From Candidatus Stramentimicrobium fermentans (lineage in GTDB: Bacteria > Atribacterota > Phoenicimicrobiia > Phoenicimicrobiales > Stramentimicrobiaceae), in the NCBI GenBank assembly GCA_012520575.1, contig JAAYOB010000028.1, forward strand, positions 1 to 40,614: DNA of 40,614 bases, given 5' to 3'. Below are positions 1 to 9,085 of the stretch, in pieces. Within the stretch, counting starts at the first letter, position 1, and each line of letters opens with the position of its first letter. The notes under the pieces were generated by a model. It ran no database searches, was not told where the DNA came from, and was given only the letters and a program-made list of their open reading frames with translations. The position numbers were made by a program, and so were the translations under genes.

Positions 1-114
1 ACCATAACCGGTGCCTTAATTACTCCCATAGCTATGGAAAAGGGTGTTCGTTTTGCTATTCGAGAAGGTGGTAGAACTGTGGCGGCAGGAGTGGTTACTG
101 AGGTTCTGGAATAA
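1..114 (+). CDS. tuf: Elongation factor Tu, C-terminal end (partial)
   Basis: Only the last 37 codons are present; the gene begins before the window. The frame starting at base 1 reads [20 protein letters not shown] and ends in a TAA stop at 112-114. This is the conserved end of EF-Tu domain III, including the [10 protein letters not shown] segment. EF-Tu is the GTPase that delivers aminoacyl-tRNA to the ribosome. It lies 37 nt ahead of rpsJ, the str-to-S10 operon junction common in Bacillota and several other phyla, so rpsJ is probably co-transcribed with it. Confidence 0.95.
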   Translation, partial: TITGALITPIAMEKGVRFAIREGGRTVAAGVVTEVLE

Positions 115-151
115 GGGAAGTAATTAATATTGAGGAGGCAGAAAGGCTTAT

Positions 152-460
152 ATGCAAAAAATAAGAATCAGATTACGAGCATACGATCACCGAATACTTG
201 ATAATTCCGCTTTAAAGATAATAGATGCTATAAAAAAGACTGGAGGTAAGTATTCTGGTCCAATTCCCTTGCCAACTGAAATTAATAAATATTGCACTTT
301 AAGATCACCTCATGTTGATAAGAAGTCTAGAGAACAATTTGAGATGAGAACACATAAAAGGATGATAGATATCATAGATCCTTCGGCAAAGTCAGTTGAG
401 GCGTTAATGCATTTGGACTTACCTTCTGGTATTGATATAGAGATAAAAACTTTAGAATAA
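152..460 (+). CDS. rpsJ: 30S ribosomal protein S10
   Basis: The product is 102 aa, the normal length for S10, a protein of the small-subunit head that also joins transcription antitermination complexes as NusE. The S10 signature is at residues 51-64 ([14 protein letters not shown]), followed by THKR. The ATG is preceded by GAGGAGG at 132-138 and a closer AAAGG, so the start is secure. It follows tuf closely, but 171 nt separate it from rplC, so it may belong transcriptionally to the tuf unit rather than to the ribosomal run that follows. Confidence 0.97.
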   Translation: MQKIRIRLRAYDHRILDNSALKIIDAIKKTGGKYSGPIPLPTEINKYCTLRSPHVDKKSREQFEMRTHKRMIDIIDPSAKSVEALMHLDLPSGIDIEIKTLE

Positions 461-556
461 TGAATTTTTACGATACTCTATTCCCAACACTATTTTCACA
501 AAAGTAAAAATTTGTCTATGTATGAACAAGAGAATTAAGTTTAAACAAAACACTTA

Positions 557-585
557 TTGTTTTTATTATATAGTCAGTATATATT
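557..585 (+). promoter_or_regulatory. Possible promoter ahead of rplC
   Basis: In the rpsJ-rplC gap, TTGTTT (557-562) is followed after 17 nt by TATATT (580-585), a weak -35 with a good -10 for a sigma-70 type polymerase. The surrounding DNA is very AT-rich, so chance matches are likely. If real, transcription would start about 40 nt before the rplC GTG. Confidence 0.35.
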
Positions 586-631
586 TATAAACATCGTTTA
601 AATATCTTAAGAATTGCTTGGAGGTACAGTC

Positions 632-1258
632 GTGAAAACAGGCTTATTAGGTAAAAAAATTGGAATGACCAGTATTTTTCTAGAAAATGGAGATTCAATT
701 GGCGTTACAGTTTTAGAAGCTGGACCATGTATTGTTTTAAATAAAAGAGATGAGCAAAAAGATGGCTATCGAGCTATCCAGCTTGGTTTCGTTGCAATTA
801 ATAAAAAAGATGTTACAAATAAGCCTTTAGCCGGTTATTTTAAAAAACAAAATGTAGCACCCTGTGGATATATTAAAGAATTTAAATTTAAAGATATTGA
901 AGAATATGAAATAGGTAATGAGATAAAGGCAGATATATTCCAGGAAGGAGAAAGAGTTAATGTAATTGCCTTTAGTAAAGGGAAAGGATTTGCTGGTACT
1001 CAAAAAAGACATAACTTTTCCGGTGGTGCTAAAACACATGGACAGAAGGATTACCACCGTGCTCCCGGTTCTATTGGTGCTGTCGATGCAGCCAGAGTTT
1101 TTAAAGGGCAAAAATTACCCGGCAGAATGGGCAATAAAAGGGTAAAAATAAAAAATATTGAAATTGTTAAAATTGATTTAGATAGGAATTTAATATTATT
1201 AAAAGGAGCACTCCCAGGACCTAATAATGCTCTCGTAGCTATTGAAAAGGTTTCTTAA
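632..1258 (+). CDS. rplC: 50S ribosomal protein L3
   Basis: L3 is an early-assembly 23S rRNA-binding protein near the peptidyl transferase centre. The product is 208 aa. It opens with KTGLLGKKIGMT, the classic L3 N-terminus, and carries the family signature at about residues 129-149 (FSGGAKTHG, then HRAPGSIG). I chose the GTG at 632 because GGAGG at 620-624 is 7 nt upstream and the N-terminus then matches the family; an in-frame TTG at 614 lies before the Shine-Dalgarno and is rejected. It is the first gene after the 171-nt gap and probably leads the long ribosomal transcript. Confidence 0.97.
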   Translation: MKTGLLGKKIGMTSIFLENGDSIGVTVLEAGPCIVLNKRDEQKDGYRAIQLGFVAINKKDVTNKPLAGYFKKQNVAPCGYIKEFKFKDIEEYEIGNEIKADIFQEGERVNVIAFSKGKGFAGTQKRHNFSGGAKTHGQKDYHRAPGSIGAVDAARVFKGQKLPGRMGNKRVKIKNIEIVKIDLDRNLILLKGALPGPNNALVAIEKVS

Positions 1259-1299
1259 TTACAAAAAGTCTTATACTACACAGGAAGGAGATTAGTACT

Positions 1300-1929
1300 A
1301 TGGCTGAAATGAATATACACACCATAGATGGAGAAAAAATAGGCGAAATAGAACTAAACGACAATTTGTTTAGAGCTAAGATCAATAAACACATTGTTCA
1401 TCAAATTGTAAAAAGACATCTCTCTGAAAAGAGAAGGGGCACTGCGTCTACTAAAAATCGTAGTGAAGTAAGGGGAGGCGGAAAGAAACCTTGGAGACAA
1501 AAGGGTACAGGTAGGGCAAGAGTAGGTTCCATACGTTCTCCGCTCTGGAATGGTGGAGGTGTTATTTTTGGTCCAGATAATAGGAATTATAGCTACTCTA
1601 TTCCTAAAAAAATGCGGCTGATTGCCTTAAAGTCTGTTTTATCTGGCAAGGCGAAAAATAACGATATCATCATTTTACAAGAGTTGAAGCTGGAAAATGG
1701 AAAAACCAGAGATATTACTGAGATATTCAGTAATTTGCAGATAGACAGCGATAAGGTGCTTATTGTAATAGAAAAAGAAGATGAGAGGATACGCAGAGCT
1801 GTTCGAAATTTAAAGGACGCTATGGTAATTACCGCTAATAAAATAAACACATATGACCTTCTTAGCCATAGGAAGATGGTAATCACTAAGGATGCCCTAA
1901 AGATTATTGAGGAGGTATTTCAGGAATGA
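1300..1929 (+). CDS. rplD: 50S ribosomal protein L4
   Basis: L4 (L4/L1e family, 209 aa) binds 23S rRNA and lines the exit tunnel; in enterobacteria it also represses the S10 operon. The basic tunnel loop is visible at about residues 59-87, with GKKPWRQKGTGRARVGSIRS. GGAAGGAG stands shortly before the ATG. The stop overlaps the rplW start in an ATGA arrangement, which suggests translational coupling. No L4-type autoregulatory leader could be recognised upstream. Confidence 0.97.
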   Translation: MAEMNIHTIDGEKIGEIELNDNLFRAKINKHIVHQIVKRHLSEKRRGTASTKNRSEVRGGGKKPWRQKGTGRARVGSIRSPLWNGGGVIFGPDNRNYSYSIPKKMRLIALKSVLSGKAKNNDIIILQELKLENGKTRDITEIFSNLQIDSDKVLIVIEKEDERIRRAVRNLKDAMVITANKINTYDLLSHRKMVITKDALKIIEEVFQE

Positions 1930-2213
1930 CCTCTAACAAAATGATTTTAATTCATCCTATTATTTCTGAAAAAAGTGTCAAAGAAAAGGAATATAATAAA
2001 TATGTATTCAGAGTAAGCCTTGATTCTAATAAATCTGAAATTAAAAAAGCGGTAGAAAGTAAATTCAAAGTTAAAGTTGATAGAGTAAATATTATTAAGG
2101 TTCCCGCAAAAACTAGAAAAATGGGAAAGCACATTGGAAAAACAGCACAATGGAAAAAAGCCATTGTCACCATGAAAGAAGGGCAATCAATTAAAGAATT
2201 GGATAATATTTAA
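1926..2213 (+). CDS. rplW: 50S ribosomal protein L23
   Basis: L23 (95 aa) sits at the polypeptide exit and is the docking site for trigger factor and SRP. The sequence shows the typical N-terminal HPIISEKS motif, the central FKVKVDRVNIIKV strand and the long basic loop (RKMGKHIGKTAQWKKA) that reaches into the tunnel. The ATG overlaps the rplD stop by 4 nt and GAGG lies just before it, so translation is likely coupled. Confidence 0.97.
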   Translation: MTSNKMILIHPIISEKSVKEKEYNKYVFRVSLDSNKSEIKKAVESKFKVKVDRVNIIKVPAKTRKMGKHIGKTAQWKKAIVTMKEGQSIKELDNI

Positions 2214-2242
2214 TTAAATAATAAGTATTAAGATGAGGAAAG

Positions 2243-3085
2243 GTGTCGATTAAAGTGGTTGATATAAAGAAGTACAAGCCAACTTCAGCAGGAAGAAGAT
2301 TTATGTCTATATCCACCTTTGAAGATATTACTCGCACTGAACCAGAAAAAAAATTAACTAGAGGAAGAGGTAAAAAAGCGGGTAGAAATAATGCTGGTAG
2401 CATTATGGTCAGAAGAAGAGGTGGGGGTACTAAAAGAAAATACAGAATAATAGATTTTAGGAGAGAAAAAATCGATATACCTGCCAAAGTAACAGAGATT
2501 GAATATGATCCTAATAGATCGGCTAGAATTGCATTGTTAAATTATGTTGATGGAGAAAAAAGATATATTATTTGTCCTGACCGTCTAAAAGTTGGTGATA
2601 CCGTTGTATCAGGTCCAAATGCTGAGATAAAAATAGGCAATACGAAACCATTAAAAGATATTCCCGAAGGCTCTTTTATTCATAATATAGAAATGAAAAG
2701 AGGACAAGGAGCAATTTTAGTAAGATCAGCAGGGACTAATGCGCAATTGCTGGCTAAAGAAGGACAATATGCTCATGTGAAACTACCATCTGGTGAAGTC
2801 AGGCTCATCAATCTAAATTGTTATGCCACTATCGGCCAGGTAGGTAATGTGAACCATGCAAATATAGATTTAGGTAAAGCAGGTAAGCGTAGATTGCTAG
2901 GCCGTAGACCAAAGGTAAGGGGAGTTGCTATGAACCCTGTCGACCATCCCTTAGGGGGAGGAGAGGGTAAAACTGCTGGGGGAAGACACCCAGTGTCGCC
3001 TAAAGGAATACTGGCTAAAGGTTACCGTACACGGAAAGAGAAAAAAGATTCAGATAGATTCATTATTAAAAAAAGGACAAAATAG
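2243..3085 (+). CDS. rplB: 50S ribosomal protein L2
   Basis: L2 (up to 280 aa) is required for subunit association and peptidyl transferase assembly. The N-terminal [14 protein letters not shown], the OB and SH3-like core and the C-terminal [15 protein letters not shown] motif with the conserved histidine (about residue 235) are all present. The start is not certain. GTG at 2243 follows GAGGAAAG closely; a second in-frame GTG at 2255 would give 276 aa, nearer the family norm. Both use the same ribosome-binding region. Confidence 0.96.
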   Translation: MSIKVVDIKKYKPTSAGRRFMSISTFEDITRTEPEKKLTRGRGKKAGRNNAGSIMVRRRGGGTKRKYRIIDFRREKIDIPAKVTEIEYDPNRSARIALLNYVDGEKRYIICPDRLKVGDTVVSGPNAEIKIGNTKPLKDIPEGSFIHNIEMKRGQGAILVRSAGTNAQLLAKEGQYAHVKLPSGEVRLINLNCYATIGQVGNVNHANIDLGKAGKRRLLGRRPKVRGVAMNPVDHPLGGGEGKTAGGRHPVSPKGILAKGYRTRKEKKDSDRFIIKKRTK

Positions 3086-3106
3086 CTGAAGGGGGATAAT
3101 TGAGAG

Positions 3107-3391
3107 ATGTCAAGATCGATTAAAAAAGGTCCGTATATTGACGAGAAATTATTAAAAAAGATTAGAGACCTGAATAAAAAAAGGAAAAAAGAACCCATCA
3201 AAACCTGGTCTAGAGATTCAACAATTTTCCCTTTGATGGTCGGACATACTATAGCAGTTCACGATGGGAAAAAGCATGTCCCCATTTATATTACTGAAAA
3301 TATGGTGGGGCATAAATTGGGTGAGTTTGCTCCTACCAGGAGATTTAAAGGACATGGAGCGCACACCGAAAGGTCTACTGCAATAAGATAA
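3107..3391 (+). CDS. rpsS: 30S ribosomal protein S19
   Basis: S19 (94 aa) is a head protein of the 30S subunit that contacts S13 and the A-site region. It starts [19 protein letters not shown] and contains the family motif [15 protein letters not shown] and the [12 protein letters not shown] segment. GGGGGAT stands before the ATG. It occupies its canonical place between rplB and rplV. Confidence 0.97.
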   Translation: MSRSIKKGPYIDEKLLKKIRDLNKKRKKEPIKTWSRDSTIFPLMVGHTIAVHDGKKHVPIYITENMVGHKLGEFAPTRRFKGHGAHTERSTAIR

Positions 3392-3437
3392 GTTAATTAC
3401 TTTACTATTTAAGGGCAAAGAGAAGAGGAGGAATATT

Positions 3438-3782
3438 ATGGGGGTAAAATCTGTAGGAAAATATCTCCCAATTTCACCCAGAAAATGTCGCCGTATGATA
3501 GAATTAATCAAAGGAAAAGATGCTGGCTCAGCACTATTAATTCTGCAGTTTTCTCCGAAAAAATCAGCTAAAGTGATTTATGGGGTACTGAAATCTGCCA
3601 TAGCCAATGCTGAGAACAATCATGACAAGAATGTGGATAAATTGTATGTTGAAAAAGTATTCGTTGATGAAGGTCCTACCCTGAAAAGATTTAGACCAAG
3701 AGCTATGGGAAGAGCATCTCGAATTAACAAAAGAACCAGTCATATTACCATCGAAGTGCAAGAGAAGGGGGTTGAAGTTTAA
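3438..3782 (+). CDS. rplV: 50S ribosomal protein L22
   Basis: L22 (114 aa) lines the exit tunnel. The sequence shows [20 protein letters not shown] at the N-terminus and the long beta-hairpin region ending in the conserved signature [28 protein letters not shown] precedes the ATG. The stop codon directly abuts the TTG start of rpsC (zero intergenic bases), so the two are likely translationally coupled. Confidence 0.97.
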   Translation: MGVKSVGKYLPISPRKCRRMIELIKGKDAGSALLILQFSPKKSAKVIYGVLKSAIANAENNHDKNVDKLYVEKVFVDEGPTLKRFRPRAMGRASRINKRTSHITIEVQEKGVEV

Positions 3783-4514
3783 TTGGGACAAAAAGTTAAT
3801 CCAATAGGTTTGCGCCTTGGAATAATTAAAGATTGGGACGTCAAATGGTTTAGCCAAAAGAAATACAGTCAGCATGTCTACGAAGACTACAAGATAAGAA
3901 AGTATATAAAAGATAACTTGTCACATGCTGGTGTATCCATGGTAAATATTGAAAGAATTGCTAATAGAATTAGAATAACTATTAATTGTGCCAGACCAGG
4001 AATCGTTATTGGAAGAAAGGGTGTTGAAGTTAATAAATTAAAAGACAGCCTTTCCAAGTTAGCAGAAGGAGAGTTACAGATCAATATAAAGGAAATAAAA
4101 GTCCCAGAAATTGAAGCACAACTAGTTGCTGAAGAAATTGCCAATCAAATTTTACGTAGAGGCTCTGTAAAAAGAATTATGAAACAGACAGCCTCCCGTG
4201 CTCTCAAAATGAAGGCTGAGGGGATTAAGATAATGATTGCTGGCAGGATTGGTGGAGCTGAAATTGCTAGGACTGAATGGCATATGGAAGGAAGATTGCC
4301 CTTACATACTTTAAGAGCAGATATTGATTACGGTTTCGCTGAAGCAAATACTACCTATGGAAAGATTGGTATAAAGGTATGGATATTTAAAGGGGAAGTT
4401 TTACCGGCAACTCCTATTGCTGAAGTTGCTAGGGAAAAATCTGACCAAGGTCTTGCCGATGAATCAGAAAGTAACGTTTTACTGAGGGAGGAAGAAAATG
4501 CTTCAGCCAGCTAG
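3783..4514 (+). CDS. rpsC: 30S ribosomal protein S3
   Basis: S3 (243 aa) forms part of the mRNA entry site. It begins [13 protein letters not shown], has a KH domain with the GRKG loop at residues 77-80 and a C-terminal S3 domain ([18 protein letters not shown], then [11 protein letters not shown]). The start codon is TTG at 3783, immediately after the rplV stop, with AAGGGGG 12-18 nt upstream; no other start preserves the N-terminus. The last 17 nt overlap rplP. The acidic tail beyond about residue 215 is variable in the family. Confidence 0.96.
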   Translation: MGQKVNPIGLRLGIIKDWDVKWFSQKKYSQHVYEDYKIRKYIKDNLSHAGVSMVNIERIANRIRITINCARPGIVIGRKGVEVNKLKDSLSKLAEGELQINIKEIKVPEIEAQLVAEEIANQILRRGSVKRIMKQTASRALKMKAEGIKIMIAGRIGGAEIARTEWHMEGRLPLHTLRADIDYGFAEANTTYGKIGIKVWIFKGEVLPATPIAEVAREKSDQGLADESESNVLLREEENASAS

Positions 4515-4920
4515 AACTAAGTATAGAAAAATACAACGTAGCAGGATTAGGGGAAATGCTCAGAAAGGGCATTTAATTTCTTTCGGTGAATATGGACTAC
4601 AGTCATTGCAACCAGCCTGGATTACCAGCGCTCAAATAGAGGCTGCTCGAATAGCAATAACACGTTCTGTAAAAAGAGGCGGTAAAGTCTGGATTAGAAT
4701 ATTTCCTCATAAATCAGTAACAAAAAAACCTGCCGAAACCAGAATGGGAAAAGGGAAAGGTTCTCCGGAATTGTGGGTAGCTGTTGTAAAACCAGGAACT
4801 GTTCTATTTGAATTGGGTGGCGTAGAAGAAGAAATAGCTAGGGAAGCAATGAGGTTAGCTTCACACAAGTTACCGATAAAGACCAGGTTCGTAATGCGGG
4901 AAGAACAGGTGGTGGGATAA
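4498..4920 (+). CDS. rplP: 50S ribosomal protein L16
   Basis: L16 (140 aa) organises the A-site tRNA region of the 50S subunit. Family landmarks are [11 protein letters not shown] at the start, [40 protein letters not shown] and [18 protein letters not shown]. The ATG lies within the 3' end of rpsC (17-nt overlap), and GGGAGGAAG inside rpsC is its ribosome-binding site. Confidence 0.97.
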   Translation: MLQPARTKYRKIQRSRIRGNAQKGHLISFGEYGLQSLQPAWITSAQIEAARIAITRSVKRGGKVWIRIFPHKSVTKKPAETRMGKGKGSPELWVAVVKPGTVLFELGGVEEEIAREAMRLASHKLPIKTRFVMREEQVVG

Positions 4921-4921
4921 A

Positions 4922-5131
4922 GTGAAGATAAAAGAAATAAGAGATTTTTCAAATGATGAATTGGAAAATAAATTGTCTGATTTAAAAGATGAGCTTTTTA
5001 GTCTTCGTTTCCAATCCATTACCGGTCAGTTAAGCAATTATATGAAGATTAAAGAAGTGAAACATGATATTGCCAGAATAAAAACTGTATTGAGAGAGAA
5101 AATTTTGAAAAGTCAAAATACAATAGAATAA
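4922..5131 (+). CDS. rpmC: 50S ribosomal protein L29
   Basis: L29 (69 aa) packs next to L23 at the exit tunnel. It shows the two-helix pattern: KIKEIRDFSNDELENKLSDL, then LFSLRFQSITGQLSN and a second basic helix. The start is GTG at 4922, one base after the rplP stop, inside the typical rplP-rpmC-rpsQ order. Confidence 0.95.
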   Translation: MKIKEIRDFSNDELENKLSDLKDELFSLRFQSITGQLSNYMKIKEVKHDIARIKTVLREKILKSQNTIE

Positions 5132-5182
5132 AACATTCCGCACAGTTCGTATGGAAAGTAAAAAATAACAAGGTGGTGTTTA

Positions 5183-5440
5183 ATGGCTATTTTGGAAGAG
5201 AGTAGGGGGAGAATTGGCATAGTGATTAGCAATGCCATGGATAAATCTGTGGTAGTACAGGTTAGCTATATAATTCCTCATAAGCTTTATAAAAAGAGAA
5301 TTAAAAGAAGTGCAAAATTCATGGCACATGATGAAAAAAATGTCTGTAAAGTCGGAGACAAAGTAAGAATTGCCTCTACAAGGCCAACTAGCAAGAGAAA
5401 ACGCTGGGAAATTGTAGAGATTGTTCAAAAGAGCAAATAA
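5183..5440 (+). CDS. rpsQ: 30S ribosomal protein S17
   Basis: S17 (85 aa) is an OB-fold primary 16S rRNA-binding protein. The sequence shows RIGIVISNAMDKSVVVQV, the central HKLYKKRIKRSAKFMAHDE and the C-terminal KVRIASTRPTSKRKRWEIVEI typical of the family. AAGGTGGTG precedes the ATG. A 51-nt spacer separates it from rpmC. Confidence 0.97.
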   Translation: MAILEESRGRIGIVISNAMDKSVVVQVSYIIPHKLYKKRIKRSAKFMAHDEKNVCKVGDKVRIASTRPTSKRKRWEIVEIVQKSK

Positions 5441-5476
5441 TAGTAGCGATATGATTTATAAGGGAGTGTGGCAAAA

Positions 5477-5845
5477 GTGATACAAATGCAGACTAAACTT
5501 ATTGTTGCGGATAACTCTGGTGCGAAAAAAATTCAATGTATCAAAGTTCTTGGTGGATCTAAGAAAAGATATGCCAGAATTGGTGAAATTATTGTAGCTT
5601 CAGTTAAAGAAGCCAGTGTTGGAGGTACAGCAAAAAAGGGTGAAGTGGTCAAAGCTGTCGTGGTAAGGACTAAGAAAGAGATTCGCCGTAGTGATGGCTC
5701 CTATGTAAGGTTTGACGATAATGCGGCAGTTATTATTAACAATCAGAATGAGCCTATCGGAACCAGAATATTTGGTCCGGTAGCAAAAGAATTAAGGGAA
5801 AAAAAATTTATGAAAATAATTTCCCTTGCTCCTGAAGTTCTGTAA
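5477..5845 (+). CDS. rplN: 50S ribosomal protein L14
   Basis: L14 (122 aa from this start) forms an inter-subunit bridge. It has [17 protein letters not shown] at the N-terminus and [28 protein letters not shown] near the end (each part typical of L14). Two in-frame GTGs exist, at 5468 and 5477. The second gives the usual 122-aa length and puts AGGGAG (5461-5466) 10 nt upstream; the first would leave about 1 nt of spacing. Confidence 0.96.
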   Translation: MIQMQTKLIVADNSGAKKIQCIKVLGGSKKRYARIGEIIVASVKEASVGGTAKKGEVVKAVVVRTKKEIRRSDGSYVRFDDNAAVIINNQNEPIGTRIFGPVAKELREKKFMKIISLAPEVL

Positions 5846-5865
5846 CTCGCAGAAAGGAGATAATA

Positions 5866-6198
5866 ATGTCGAAAGTAATGGTAAGACTAAAAAAGGGAGA
5901 TAATGTACTTGTTATTAGCGGAGAGGATAAAGGGAAAAAAGGCAAAATTGTGAAAATATTTCCTAAAGAGAACCGAGTTATTATTGAAGGTATGAATTTA
6001 TTAAAAAAACATATGAAACCGACTCAGAAATCACCTCAAGGTGGAATTGTCCGACAGGAAGGTCCTGTTCAAATATCCAATGTCCGGTTAATATGCAATA
6101 AGTGTGATAAACCGACCAGTGTCAAACACGGGTTAACTAAAGAACAGAAAAAAGTTCGAGTGTGCAAAAAGTGCGGAGAAATAATGGATAAGGTTTAG
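5866..6198 (+). CDS. rplX: 50S ribosomal protein L24, zinc-ribbon form
   Basis: L24 (110 aa) is an assembly initiator of the 50S subunit. A KOW motif is visible at about residues 8-35 ([20 protein letters not shown]). The C-terminal third has two CxxC knuckles (CNKC and CKKC), a zinc ribbon-like element present in many but not all bacterial L24 proteins. GAAAGGAG precedes the ATG. Confidence 0.96.
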   Translation: MSKVMVRLKKGDNVLVISGEDKGKKGKIVKIFPKENRVIIEGMNLLKKHMKPTQKSPQGGIVRQEGPVQISNVRLICNKCDKPTSVKHGLTKEQKKVRVCKKCGEIMDKV

Positions 6199-6211
6199 GA
6201 GGGCAAAGAGA

Positions 6212-6760
6212 TTGGTACTCAGACTTAAAGAAAAGTATGAACAAGAAGTGGTTCCGGCAATGATGAGAAAATTTAATTATAAAAATAAAATGGCAGTACC
6301 TAAAATAGAAAAGATAGTTCTTAATATGGGACTTGGCAAATCTAAAGAAGATTCCAAGATAGTAGAAGAAGCAACTGATGTTATTTCAACTGTTACTGGC
6401 CAAAAACCAATAATTACAAAATCTCGAAAATCAATTTCTAATTTTTCAATAAGAAAGGGCATGCCGGTAGGTTGCAAAGTTACTTTACGAAAAAGCAGGA
6501 TGTATGAGTTTTTAGATCGATTTATTAATATTGCTTTGGCTAGAATTCGTGATTTTCAAGGTACCTCGCCCAACTCTTTTGATGGAAGAGGAAACTATGC
6601 ATTGGGTATTAAAGAGCAATTAATATTTCCAGAAATAGATTTTGATAAGGTTAAAACAACTTTGGGAATGGATATTGCTATTGTTACTAATGCTAAAAAT
6701 GATGAGGAAGCAAAAGAGCTATTAAGCTTAATTGGTATGCCCTTTAAGGGAGAAGAATAA
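6212..6760 (+). CDS. rplE: 50S ribosomal protein L5
   Basis: L5 (182 aa) binds 5S rRNA in the central protuberance. Recognisable segments are [47 protein letters not shown] and the C-terminal [20 protein letters not shown]. The start is TTG at 6212 with GGAGGGCAA between the rplX stop and the start; the next ATGs would delete the conserved N-terminus. Confidence 0.97.
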   Translation: MVLRLKEKYEQEVVPAMMRKFNYKNKMAVPKIEKIVLNMGLGKSKEDSKIVEEATDVISTVTGQKPIITKSRKSISNFSIRKGMPVGCKVTLRKSRMYEFLDRFINIALARIRDFQGTSPNSFDGRGNYALGIKEQLIFPEIDFDKVKTTLGMDIAIVTNAKNDEEAKELLSLIGMPFKGEE

Positions 6761-6781
6761 ATAAGAAAGAAGGGGTAAGAT

Positions 6782-6967
6782 GTGGCTAGAAAGGCTTTAA
6801 TTGTTAAAGCACGCAGGGAGCAAAAGTTTAAAGCAAGACATTATAACCGTTGCAATATTTGCGGCAGACCAAGGGGCTATCTTAGAAAATTCGGTATATG
6901 CCGAATTTGTTTCAGGAAAATGGCCTTAAGTGGTGAGTTACCCGGTGTTGTAAAATCAAGTTGGTAG
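6782..6967 (+). CDS. rpsN: 30S ribosomal protein S14, zinc-binding type Z
   Basis: S14 (61 aa) belongs to the 30S head. This is the short zinc form: Cys24 and Cys27 (CNIC) with Cys40 and Cys43 (CRIC) form the zinc knuckle, and the C-terminus [11 protein letters not shown] is diagnostic. The start is GTG at 6782 after AAGAAGGGG. Zinc-free S14 paralogs used under zinc starvation are not found in this window. Confidence 0.97.
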   Translation: MARKALIVKARREQKFKARHYNRCNICGRPRGYLRKFGICRICFRKMALSGELPGVVKSSW

Positions 6968-7044
6968 CTGAAGAATTTTTCTTATTTTTAATTAAAAGAG
7001 TAATCTAATATATCAGTTTGATAGCTAGGAAGGAGGAAAAGTTT

Positions 7045-7443
7045 ATGGGCGTATTAACAGATCCCATTGCAGACATGATCACCAGGATTAGGAATGCTAA
7101 TCGTGCGAAAATAGAAAAAATAGAGATGCCTGCTTCAAAGATAAAATTAGAAATTGCCAGAATTCTTAAAGAAGAAGGTTATATTTTGGATTACTATTAT
7201 AAAGAGGATAATAAACAGGGTGTTATTGTAATATTGTTAAAATACTCCGGTAAACAACGGATCATAACTAATTTAAAAAGAATTAGCAAACCTGGCTTAA
7301 GAGTTTATGTAAAAAAAGATGATATACCCGAGGTTCTCGGCGGGCTAGGAGTTAGTATTTTGTCCACATCTAATGGCATTATGACCGGGAAAGAGGCCAA
7401 AAAAAGACATTATGGTGGAGAGGTTCTGTGTTATATCTGGTGA
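7045..7443 (+). CDS. rpsH: 30S ribosomal protein S8
   Basis: S8 (132 aa) is a central-domain 16S rRNA-binding protein and, in E. coli, the spc operon repressor. It begins [20 protein letters not shown] and ends with [16 protein letters not shown] and [10 protein letters not shown] took the ATG at 7045, preceded by GGAAGGAGG at 7028-7036; an upstream in-frame TTG at 7018 precedes that site and is not credible. A 110-nt non-coding gap follows before rplF. Confidence 0.97.
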   Translation: MGVLTDPIADMITRIRNANRAKIEKIEMPASKIKLEIARILKEEGYILDYYYKEDNKQGVIVILLKYSGKQRIITNLKRISKPGLRVYVKKDDIPEVLGGLGVSILSTSNGIMTGKEAKKRHYGGEVLCYIW

Positions 7444-7553
7444 TGGAGGGACATGGATTAGTATACCGGAAAGTTTCTTATCAAAGAAAGTAGGAACTTA
7501 GGGTCATTTATAGATTAAGATAGAATTAGATTGTTGTCGTGTAGGAGGAATTT

Positions 7554-8102
7554 ATGTCAAGGATTGGCAAATTACCTGTTCTAATACCTGAAGGGGTAGA
7601 AATCGAAATTAAGAACAGGGTATTTAAAGTTAAAAAAGACAAGCAAGAATTATCTCATCCTATACCTCCTGGTATAAAGGTAGATATTGAAGATAAGAAA
7701 ATAATAGTAAGTCGATTGAGTGATTTGAGGACACATCGTTCTTTGCATGGTTTAGTCAGAAGTCTACTATTTAATATGGTAAAAGGAGTCAACGAAGGAT
7801 TTGAAAAAGTTTTAGAAATAAATGGTGTCGGATATCGGGCAGATATGAAAGGAGCAGACTTGGAATTGAGTTTAGGGTATTCACATCCTATTAAAGTTGC
7901 CGCACCTAAAGGTATTGAATTTTTAGTAGAAAAACAAAAAATTATTAAGGTAAAAGGTTCTGATAAACAACTTGTTGGGAAAGTTGCCGCTGAAATAAGA
8001 AGTCTAAAAAAGCCTGAGCCATATAAGGGTAAAGGCATTAAGTATGCTGATGAACATATAAGAAGAAAAGTTGGTAAGGCTGGTGCCAGTGTGGGTAAGT
8101 AG
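7554..8102 (+). CDS. rplF: 50S ribosomal protein L6
   Basis: L6 (182 aa) is at the base of the stalk. It has two tandem L6 domains: SRIGKLPVLIPEGVEIEI begins the first, while the second carries LGYSHPIKVAAPKGIEF and the signature KPEPYKGKGIKYADE near residue 150-165. GTAGGAGG stands before the ATG. The 110-nt gap upstream contains a small TTTCTT/AAGAAA hairpin (7474-7489) of unknown meaning. Confidence 0.97.
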   Translation: MSRIGKLPVLIPEGVEIEIKNRVFKVKKDKQELSHPIPPGIKVDIEDKKIIVSRLSDLRTHRSLHGLVRSLLFNMVKGVNEGFEKVLEINGVGYRADMKGADLELSLGYSHPIKVAAPKGIEFLVEKQKIIKVKGSDKQLVGKVAAEIRSLKKPEPYKGKGIKYADEHIRRKVGKAGASVGK

Positions 8103-8152
8103 TAAATTGATTGTAATTAGTTTTATTAAAACAGAAAAGGGGTGCCAATTTA

Positions 8153-8500
8153 ATGAAAGATAGGAAAGCAAATGCTCGGTTAAGAAGAAAAAGAAGCATT
8201 CGAAAAAAAATTCACGGCACTAAGGAAAAACCTAGATTAACGGTCTTTCGCAGTGCAAACAATATTTATATCCAAGCAGTGGATGATGAAGCTGGGCATA
8301 CTATAGCGTCATTATCTACTCTAAATGCCGAAGTAAAAAAAGAAGTACACTATGGTGGAAATATTAAGGCAGCCGAGACAATAGGCAGAATGTTTAACGA
8401 TATATTGAAGGAAAAGGGAATAAAAGCAATTGTTTTTGATCGCAATGGTTACCTGTTTCATGGTAGAGTAAAGGCTTTGGCTGACGAGATTAAGCTTTAG
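8153..8500 (+). CDS. rplR: 50S ribosomal protein L18
   Basis: L18 (115 aa) binds 5S rRNA with L5. Visible family features are a basic N-terminus (RRKRSIRKKIHGTKEKPRLTVF), SANNIYIQAVDDE and the C-terminal FDRNGYLFHGRVKALADEI. AAAAGGGGTG precedes the ATG. Position between rplF and rpsE is canonical. Confidence 0.97.
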   Translation: MKDRKANARLRRKRSIRKKIHGTKEKPRLTVFRSANNIYIQAVDDEAGHTIASLSTLNAEVKKEVHYGGNIKAAETIGRMFNDILKEKGIKAIVFDRNGYLFHGRVKALADEIKL

Positions 8501-8560
8501 ATAAAAAATTATTGACAAAAAATATTTTAGAGAAAATAGCAAGGGAGAGGAGATGAGTAA

Positions 8561-9061
8561 GTGCGAAAAGGGTCTTTAGAAGAACAAGAATTAATTGAAA
8601 GCGTTATTTTTGTAAACCGGGTGAGCAAGGTAGTCAAGGGTGGCAGAAGATTTGGCTTTAGTGCTATGGTTACAGCTGGCGATGCAAAAGGTAGTGTCGG
8701 AATTGGTTATGGAAAAGCTAAAGATGTTTCAGACGCTATTAGAAAAGCTGTCACCAAAGCTAAATTAGATATGCACAAAATAAAGATTAGAAATAATACA
8801 ATTCCTTATTCTGTTGTTGGAGTCCATGGAGGAGCAAAAGTCTTTTTACGTCCGGCTTCTCCGGGAACTGGAGTTATCGCAGGTGGTCCGGTTAGAGCTA
8901 TAATTGAAGCAGCAGGAATACAGGACATACTGACCAAATCTTTAGGCAGCGATAATAGCTTGAATATTGTTAAAGCCACTATGAAGGCTTTGCTTAGCCT
9001 AAGAAGTGCTAGGGATGTTGCCAAGTTAAGGGGTATTCCAGTAGAAAAAATATTTAGTTAG
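8561..9061 (+). CDS. rpsE: 30S ribosomal protein S5
   Basis: S5 (166 aa) helps control decoding fidelity. The double-stranded RNA-binding-like N domain is seen from VIFVNRVSKVVKGGRRFGFS through DAKGSVGIGYGKAKDV, and the C domain contains HGGAKVFLRPASPGTGVIAG. The start is GTG at 8561; a closer-looking ATG at 8554 is out of frame and stops after eight codons. The gene is followed after 24 nt by rplO, with no room for rpmD (L30), which normally sits here. Confidence 0.97.
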   Translation: MRKGSLEEQELIESVIFVNRVSKVVKGGRRFGFSAMVTAGDAKGSVGIGYGKAKDVSDAIRKAVTKAKLDMHKIKIRNNTIPYSVVGVHGGAKVFLRPASPGTGVIAGGPVRAIIEAAGIQDILTKSLGSDNSLNIVKATMKALLSLRSARDVAKLRGIPVEKIFS

Positions 9062-9085
9062 TCTGTTACTAAAGGGAGATATTTC

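Noticed and set aside
7474..7489. TTTCTT/AAGAAA hairpin in the rpsH-rplF gap
   Set aside because: A 6-bp AT-rich stem is expected by chance in such DNA; no terminator tail or known S8-site features.
8512..8517. Perfect TTGACA between rplR and rpsE
   Set aside because: No acceptable -10 hexamer lies 15-19 nt downstream.
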